Shown: in pieces, positions 56,507 through 64,000 of the stretch | Position numbering within the stretch: the first letter of the stretch is position 1 | Layout of the letters: every line of letters begins with the position of its first letter | DNA from: Rhododendron vialii | Lineage: Eukaryota > Streptophyta > Magnoliopsida > Ericales > Ericaceae | Length of the DNA: 64,000 bases | Direction of reading: 5' to 3' | Assembly (NCBI RefSeq): GCF_030253575.1 | Contig: NC_080564.1 | Coordinates: 8,352,501 to 8,416,500, forward strand | Notes under the pieces: generated by a model | What the model saw: the letters and a program-made list of their open reading frames with translations, nothing else | Database searches by the model: none | Told to the model about the DNA's origin: nothing | Position numbers and translations under genes: made by a program

Positions 56507-57545
56507 ACCGGAAATATATTTTTTGGGAAGTTGCGCATTTTATACCAACCAACACAAAACAAGTGGAGATCAACCCACTGCACAAAATCTTTACAAAGGA
56601 AACTCCTCACTACAATCTGCCAAAATAACTACAAAATTAAGTACCAAGAACTTTGCTTGAAATATTCTAGAGACTGCAGAGTCTCTGGTTCTCAAGGGCG
56701 TGGGGGAAATGCTCTCAAGTGCACACACGAAGTCTGACATTATCCTCAATACAAGCCAGCACTGCATCAGCCCTTCTGCTTCTACCAGCAAAAACTCGAG
56801 AGTTCCTTTCCATCCATAGATGGTAGACCCCAGCCGCCAAGACTTGCTTGAACAAAAAAGAATTGAAGCTCGTACCCTTATAATGATCCCACACCTCCGG
56901 ATTTCTCTTAATCTGGAATCTGTTAAGAATAACCTTCCAAATGCTGCTGGAATAGCTACATTCAAGGAACAGGTGTTGCAACGTTTCATCCCTTTGAGAG
57001 CACAACACACAACCAGGATCAATCGTCATCCCCCATCTACAAAGTCTCTCCTTTGTAGCTAACCATAAAATGAACAACTACCTTGAAACACTTCTGGAAA
57101 ACCACACTATTGAAGCCCACTGAACTGTCCCTCCTCCGTGCCTAAGAGCCTCCCAAGTATGCTTAGTATTGTATCGGCCAGTAGGGAAATAACCCATATA
57201 ACTTCATCTTCTCTGGCCCTTCGAGGTCGAATTGAACTAAGAATTGAATTCTGAATCTCCTAGAATCAAGGAGGATGTTGGTCTTGGCCAATTCCATTCT
57301 CCATCTTGGATTACAGAGCTAACTTTTGGAGAAATAGATCTTCCAAGGTTAGCAAAGGCTCGATCACTTAGGAGCTTATATAAAGGACCACTGGGGTGCC
57401 AATTATCAAGCCATAAGAAAGTCCCCTTTCCATCACCATTTCAGTGTTTTAACAAAACTCTGGCATTGCACTCTCAATTTTAACAACTTCCTCATAGTCC
57501 ATGAGCAATCCTGGGGCAGTTTCATAACCGGAAATAGTTGTCTCC
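56507..57545 (-). mobile_element. LINE fragment (RT C-terminal and zf-RVT part)
   Basis: On the minus strand, split over frames, it encodes FLWLDNWHPSGPLYKLLSDR, GEWNWPRPTSS, WEALRHGGGTVQWASIVWF and then FILWLATKERL, CVLCSQRDETLQHLFLECSY, VYHLWMERNSRVFAG. The C-x2-C ... H-x4-C pattern is the zf-RVT motif of plant LINEs. Frame breaks show decay. The first half matches the LINE at 12662-14083, so both belong to related lineages. Edges are approximate. Confidence 0.8.
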
Positions 57546-60120
57546 ACAAATTCCTTTTCATACACTATTGGGGAAAGATTTCTGCTGTTTACTTCTGGTA
57601 GTAATGGAATTGGTCTGCAGCGTCTGCTACTCTATTGGTATTCTATTTGCTTGCCTCTTGTTATTTCTCTCAATATCTACGTTTCTTATTAAGAAACTAT
57701 TTCCTGCTGTACTTCGCAGTACTATCTGGGGAAAAAATATCGCTCGTTATACGTCCACACCTATTTCCTATCTGTGGCTCTCCAAGCAGGAGTGTCTGAT
57801 TTTTTTATGATCATCATATTCGTATTAACTCGCGCGTGTATTATGTCTTCCTCTTTGGGAACCGTTGAAGTTTGAACGAGTCACAAGTTTCATCAAACAG
57901 CAAATCAGAAATTCATCTCAATGTAGTTCACTCAATGAATCTTTTCTATGCTTTTGAGATTAGAATTCAATTTCCCCAACTTCGTTTTTTTGGTAATTCA
58001 AGGCTCAGCCTTTTTGGCCCAGTCCTGGATCCAGGTTGCAAAACACTGAAATCAAACAGCAGTGCTGATTGTTCAGAACAATTATTTAGATGAAAATGAG
58101 AGCTCTTCATACAGTATCAGGTTTGGATCAAGCATGGATGGGAAGTTGGATGCAAGTAATTTTCCAAAACGGAAAAGTTGGAGAAAGACAGTTTTGCAGC
58201 AGAATATCACATGATTTCTTCTCATTTCTGTTGAATATCATATGTGCTGACCCCACTTGCACATATGGATCCTGTAGCTCTTGATTCTATCCGAGTCTGT
58301 TAGGTCGGAGGATGGTGTGTGGGTGTTGACTCCACTAGCTAACAGTTTGGGTTTGGGCTGTTTTGAGCATTATCGTAGTTGAGTTTTCAATTGTATTTAG
58401 GTGTTTCAGGCTTGTCCCCTGGGTGTTTTTGGGCTATGTCCCATTAGGTGTTCTTCTTTTCATCCAACCCTTAGTTGGATTCCCTCCCTTCCCCCTAACT
58501 TGATGTACTCTTTGTCAAAGTCTTCCTCAAAAAACTATTTGCCTATAAAAAAAAGAAAAGAAAAGGGTAATCTTTGTTACCTTCTATTCTTCTCGAGAAT
58601 CTATCTTGTACCAAATTCTATGCTTTGTGAATGATACATTACTTTTTTATGTACTGTGGAATCTGTATCACTTAATCATTCCATTTATCATTGCTGTGAA
58701 TGCCTGCCTCATTCCCTTTTCTCTATTTTCTGATCAGTTGACCCAGGGAGCTGTTTCTACACCATCCATTGAATGGTAGAAGTTAATTGCAGTTATCTAG
58801 GAGCAAGACATGGCTTAGACTGGTTGGCTAGCACCTATTTACCCTATCAGCAGTTGTCAGAATTTCAGAGCTGAAAAGTTGGTCCCCACCCTCCAATTTT
58901 TTATTTTTTATTTTTCCCTCAGTTGTCCTGAATCACTTTAGTTGCTTTCCTCCTTTTTTTGTTTTTTGGTTGAAAGTTGTTATACTTTTTTCTTTTAAGT
59001 AATAGTAATATGTTTTTGCTTAATTATTGGATTATGTCAGATCTTCGTCGGTGGATGGATGGTCGAATTTAATCCTCGTCGGACCGCCTTGTGCAGCATG
59101 AAATCACAAGGAAACCCATATCTTACAACGCGATGGAACTTCATATGAGGTCAACTTCATGAGAACGAGGTCGAGGGAATAACAGGACATAGAAAATTTG
59201 GAAATCAGGTGTACTCTCTGAAAGTCAGATCTATTCTTTTTTTTGCTTTGTTTCAGATAGGAAATAGAAAACTGAACCTTAAATTGTGGAATGTGGAATA
59301 CGAGGATTAGAAAAATGAGAGAAACTTTGTGCTTGCTTGTCTGTCTTAACATGATGAAATGTTGGTTCTTTCTCCTGGCATAAAATAATATGGTAGTTCC
59401 AGGTTTTTTTTTTGGCCCGGCTCATCTCCAATTGGACTGCAGAGAAGACTCCGTTAATCAATAGTTCAGATTCAAAGAAATATTCTTCCCGCTGAGAATA
59501 GAGTTTTCATGGGAAGAAGAGTCTCTTAACAAATAAAAAATTACTAAAAATACTTTTGCACGACCGAGATTACAGGGACTGCTATCCGCAGTCCAAACTA
59601 AACTCTAAAGAAGCCAAACACACTCTCTCTCTTTGCCCTGCTTAGCCTGTGGTGGTTTCTGTTAACAATAGATGATTATATCTGGTAGGTAAAGCAGCAA
59701 AAGTCAGATGGAAGTAGAAGAACAGGGGTAGAAGGGATGTTTGCATTGGATTCACAGGTAAACAACATTCATGGTATGATATCCATCGATCAACCACTAG
59801 TCTTTCCCTCTCATTTTCACTTTCGTAAAACTACAACATTGGATAAGGCCTCTGAGGTATCCACACCTGTCTTGTTTCTGTGTTTATCATCCAACAAGAA
59901 AGGGGCCTACAATATTGCAATTTATCCACAATGTATGCCATAAACTGAAATTTTTATTTTTATTTTTCTTTCCATTTGAGCATCTAACTTTTTGCCATAG
60001 ATTTTTGACTTTGGACAGATAAAAAAAGGGCTTTCTAAGACCAGGGGAGGCTCCACTATCACCCAAGAGGGTTTGGTTCAAGCGGACCCCCTGAGGCCTG
60101 AGTTTAAAAAATGCGGTAAG
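57546..60120. other. Stretch without supported gene
   Basis: Open frames here are short and unlike known proteins. At 58290-58570 a T/G-rich stretch ends in AAAAAAAAGAAAAGAAAAG, possibly another retroelement 3' end. A CTCTCTCTC run stands at 59622-59632. No gene or RNA recognised. Confidence 0.4.
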
Positions 60121-60232
60121 ATTTTGTATTTTTTTTATACATATGATTGGTTTTTTTCACATATTGTCGGCACTGAATTTTGTATTTTTTTTATACATAT
60201 GATTGGTTTTTTTCACATATTGTCGTCACTGA
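60121..60232. repeat. 56-bp tandem duplication
   Basis: Two units, 60121-60176 and 60177-60232, differ at about one base (GTCGGCACT against GTCGTCACT). The near-identity means a recent event. Non-coding. Confidence 0.9.
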
Positions 60233-61148
60233 ATCATTCATATATAGCCAAAGTAACTAAAAATTCTCTAAAGTTGTGAGCAAATAGATAATCTCGACAA
60301 AACAAAATAAACTAAGCCTGGCAAATTTTCAACCAAGTACAAGTATGTTTATTTTATACAGAGTTTGGGTAAAATTCTGCAATCACAAATTAAAAAAGAG
60401 AGGTATGGCCGAATGGGGCCAAATAATGTTGATTGCCGAGATATTTCGACATTCGCTTACGTGGAAATCAGATTTCCTGACTCAGATTGTAGGCCCACTG
60501 TATGTTAATTTATGGCCCCTTGTTTCAAGGGGTAACCAGATTACAGATAGCTGTGATCTCCTCACGTGAGGCAAAAATGGACAATAGCAATACCAGATTT
60601 CGATAATCAAAACTGTTCATATGTCGGGTCTCAATCTAAGATTCTAACACGATCCCTGCAAAAACTCGCATTACATATCAATAAGTGGCGGTCGAATCAT
60701 ACTTGTCCTTAGTAAGGCAGTACTATAATTGAAAATGGTCAGTTAGAATTCGAACGTCTTTTTTGTTCAAGACAAATATGATATGTTTTTTTTTTTGATC
60801 AGCGACAAATATGATATGTTGAGATGGCTATGGTGTTAGATTAACCTCATTGCTTGTACAAATGAATTGCGTTTTGAGTCTCAACTATAACTGGGCCATT
60901 ACCATTTTGTGGTACTAACCATTGATCGAGGGCCTGAGGCTGAGCTTTAATTTGGTTTCCAAGATCTTTAAATGGACCTGCACTCATCAGAATAGCTGCC
61001 GCTGCTTTTGGAGTTTAATGGCTGCTTTCTTGGCCGCAGGGGTGGATGGATGCTGTTTTGGTCTCAGATCGATGCGGCTATTAATGGTGGGACGTGGTTC
61101 CAAGATGCTGACTTGTAGGTTAGATTCTTAGAGCGGAAGCAGCGGTGG

Positions 61149-61347
61149 TACCCTCACCGCTCTGTTTTACCGCTCCCTCATTGCAACACTCAATCTTATT
61201 GTCCATTTCGGCAATCAATGATCCGAATTTTTTTAAAAAAAATTTCAAGGAAGAGTTGTACGCTTTTTAAAATCTGGATTGTCCAAAAGTGTTTTGAATT
61301 GTGAGATTGAGAGCGGTGGAGGAAGCGGTGAAACAGAGCGGTGGGGT
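61149..61347. mobile_element. Short foldback element
   Basis: CCACCGCTCTGTTTCACCGC, read from the right arm in reverse, matches TCACCGCTCTGTTTTACCGC on the left, with more pairing inwards (CAATCTTATTGTCC against TTGGACAATCCAGATT). About 200 bp. Class not assignable. Confidence 0.45.
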
Positions 61348-62582
61348 AGACTTTCTGGAGTGAAAATCCTCTTTTTTCTCTCTCAACAGGGTTGCACCTC
61401 AGTCTATACGTGTTTAGGAGGATAGTTTCCTCGTAAAATTGTGAAATCTAATGGAGAATCGAAATGATTACTATTTTTTATTCTTCTTGAATCGAGTCCT
61501 ATCGTGAATCATTTTGATTCGGATTTAGAAAATTCGCGAATAAACATGTCTACGTATTTGCATGATAATGATATGTTGTACATGTGAAAATTTTAGGCTT
61601 GAACCAACGGAAAGTTTGTTTTGAATGATAAATTGATGATGCACTTGGTTTAATAGATAAGCATTTGCAATTCCTATTTTTGGCCCCTTCTGTGAATCGG
61701 GTTAAAGGAAGTACAAACAACTCATTCATCGATTATTTTTTCCCTCCATTAATTTCTAGGTATCCCGTAAGGGAATTGTTTTTCGTAAGTTAAAAAGAGA
61801 CTGATAGAGACGAAAGACGGTATATATATATCGGGGCGGTTCTAGGGACACAAAAAAAAAAACACCTATATATATATAGGAATCTTAAAGGTTCAGAAGA
61901 TAGTTGTTTGAACTATTATCCAGAATCGAATCCAACGGTTAATCGACCAATTCACAATTCATCTATTCAATTCAGATAGCGACTGAAATGGGTTTTGCAC
62001 GACAGAAAATGTCTTAAAACGGCCAAAAATGTTATTGCACCCTCTTCAAAATAAATACATTAATATTGGGTTATAGTAATATTTACACTCTCTCACGATC
62101 GCTGGGCTCTCATTTTTTTTTTATCCTTATGAATTATCCTAATTATGTGGTTACGGAGTATTATTTTTCTTACATCCAAGTTGGTCTGATTAGGATGTTT
62201 CTGGCCTCATATATATATATATATATATAGTACTTGCTACATATGGTAGATGGACCGACTTCTCTCCAGAAGACCTAACCAACACATGACTTGTTCTCTT
62301 TACTCGTTGTATCGTGTTTGATGCCCTTGCCCCCCCTGGCCTGCTCTCTTTTCTAGTTCTTGCCACATTTTATTATAGTACTAATTTCCATGTATTAAAT
62401 TACTCCATAAGTGTGAAAAGGGACAGCTGATAATCAAAGAGAAAGGATGTTTCTTTACCAAATGTTAAGGCATTTAATGGTAGGTTAGAAAAATGGGAAT
62501 GCCAGTACTAGTTTTATATGCTATATATCTACTGTACTTTTCAGCTGAAACACCTCTGTTTGTATGTAACATATATATGGAA
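61348..62582. other. AT-rich stretch
   Basis: Includes a TA microsatellite at about 62210-62229 and an inverted TATATATA pair near 61820-61880. No gene seen. Confidence 0.5.
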
Positions 62583-62813
62583 GACCCCGAGGAGTTGGCG
62601 AGATCAAGGTCAGGGACTTCAGGGTTTGCTTTCTTCTAAAGTTTCGGGTTCGAAATTTTTCAGGTGTTATCGACTCTTTTGGGTTCAATCTATACGAAGT
62701 TTTGGTCCGGTTTTATTTGGGCTCCCCGCAAAGTGAGTGGTGGGATTGGGCTCCTAAGATTAGTTGAGGTGCGCGTGAGCTCGCCGGGACACTTATAAAG
62801 TTTAAAAAAAAGA
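62583..62813 (+). mobile_element. Au-like SINE
   Basis: B-box-like GGTTCGAAATT at 62648-62658, then GGGCTCCCCGCAAAGTGAG, AAGATTAGTTGAGGTGCGCG and an A-rich tail (62802-62813). It is a diverged copy of the element at 49366-49576 and shares its 3' part with the fragment at 39322-39415. Confidence 0.6.
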
Positions 62814-62926
62814 AGTATGTGACGTGTATGGAAGTCTGCTTTTCTCTAGGGTGGTTGATCTCTACTGTTCAATTGGGTTGGACTCTTAACAAAGACCGGT
62901 CGTCAGTATTGGACTGGCGGATTGCC

Positions 62927-62930
<4 letters not shown>

Positions 62931-62985
<55 letters not shown>

Positions 62986-63045
62986 GGATAGGCTAACTAG
63001 TATGGAGAGAGAGAGAGAGTTTTGTGGATAGGCTAACTAGTATGG
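62931..63045. repeat. (GA)n microsatellite and adjoining tandem duplication
   Basis: About 24 GA units at 62931-62979 lead into TTTTGTGGATAGGCTAACTAGTATGGA, which is repeated after a second, shorter GA run (63006-63019). The duplicated unit is about 40 bp. Confidence 0.9.
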
Positions 63046-64000
63046 AATATGGATTACTGATAGGGACGTATTCTTAACGGTAAAACAACTAACGGCAATC
63101 AACCCTATTTCTCTTGTGAGGGGGTAAATTGGACCCTTTGGTGGTTGTACATTTCAGCATTGTTTGATTTTGGTCCAATTAATTTTAATTTCATGATATA
63201 AACCCTCCATTCTAACGTACTGTAATCAATTTCCATGTAACCATAGTTTTCTATTTGTATTCCAGACAAAAAACAAAAAAAAAACACAACTGCAGCTCAA
63301 GAGATCAACTGTAAAGGTATTTTGGATTATTTGTAGCACGCCTAGGCCAAAATAAAAATTAAACAATTAATTACACGATGTACTTAAAAGATTGTTTATG
63401 TACAGTCTTAAAAGATTGTGTTAATTTTCAAAAATAAAAAAGGAAGTTTATCCCAATCATCCATTTGTAAAGGTATTTTTTATTGTTATGGACAATGCCA
63501 ACAATTTTAAACATAACTACAACTTAAGAGATCGATCTATACGTAGAGGTACTTTAGACTATTCGTAATAACTCCAAGCCAAGAAAGAAGAAATATAAAC
63601 TGCACAACAGGTTTAAAAGAGTATTATAGTATAGTCCTGGTATGATCTTCGTTTAGCATTTTGAATAGAAAAAATTGTAACTCGAGTAATCAATTTGTAA
63701 AGGTATTTCGAAATATTCCCAACAAATCCAACCACGGCAACGATCTTTATGTTTTAAAATTCTCTTACTTACCTTTTAGTTCTAAACATGCCTTTGTTTT
63801 TTTTGTTTTGCCCCATTTTGAAGCACTAATGGAAGATGACAAACAGGCCAAAGGGATTGGATAGAGATGGAAACGGAAATGAAAGTTCAAGGCCAAATTA
63901 ATGAAATTGAAGCAAGGAGGAGGGACCAAAGTGAAAGGGTGTAAAAACCATGGTGTGATAGATACACCCATATTTGTGAGGCTGTGAGGGTGTGGCTAGT
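63046..64000. other. Degenerate spaced repeats, no gene
   Basis: The words TTTGTAAAGGTATTTT, AAGAGATC and GGACTATTTGTA-like phrases recur at about 63300-63330, 63470, 63525-63560 and 63690, which suggests an old tandem duplication of about 220 bp. No supported gene. Confidence 0.35.

Noticed and set aside
1..64000. CRISPR arrays, operons, ribosomal or transfer RNA genes
   Set aside because: None seen; the window is eukaryotic nuclear DNA, and the tRNA-like boxes belong to SINEs rather than intact tRNA genes.

Overview
The window is nuclear DNA from a flowering plant, almost certainly a eudicot. It is AT-rich, has long spliceosomal introns (one GC-AG, the rest GT-AG), and is packed with plant-type small transposons (Stowaway, Tourist, hAT and Mutator-like MITEs, tRNA-derived SINEs, LINE fragments). 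The gene families are plant ones: an HMA metal-binding protein of the HIPP/HPP group, an SOS4-type pyridoxal kinase, SINA-like RING E3 ligases and a trihelix-type DNA-binding protein. I could not fix the genus; an asterid is only a guess.

Layout. 1-3500: gene-poor, with a Tourist-like MITE, SINEs and a poly-C tract. 3549-6794 (+): an HMA-domain protein with four 15-residue Met-rich repeats. 7451-17470 (-): a complete 12-exon pyridoxal kinase (308 aa), convergent with the HMA gene; its introns hold a LINE fragment and a Stowaway-like MITE. 17.5-22.0 kb: transposon remnants, including a hAT element with target duplication. 22.1-51.4 kb (-): a tandem array of five SINA-like RING E3 genes (called A to E from left to right, transcribed right to left). 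All share one phase-0 intron that splits the RING finger after Val-Phe-Gln. A, D and E are simple RING-SINA proteins. C is decaying (lost splice acceptor, damaged RING, nonsense codon). B has acquired two Agenet (Tudor-like) domains in its first exon. Between array members lie nested MITEs (37.1-38.7 kb) and a set of small phase-0 exons of unknown origin (43.7-44.5 kb). 53.25-54.35 kb (+): a single-exon trihelix-type protein, divergent from array member E. 54.4-64 kb: no gene I can support, but a second LINE fragment, a SINE, tandem duplications and a long GA repeat.

How it fits together. The ordinary genes are unrelated neighbours: metal binding, vitamin B6 salvage and DNA binding. The notable system is the SINA-like cluster. 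It shows the full range of outcomes of local duplication: intact copies, a pseudogene, a copy with a replaced 3' end, and a copy in which a chromatin-reader-type module has been joined to an E3 ligase. That Agenet-RING-SINA architecture (461 aa, uninterrupted frame, splice junction in phase) is the best candidate here for something undescribed.
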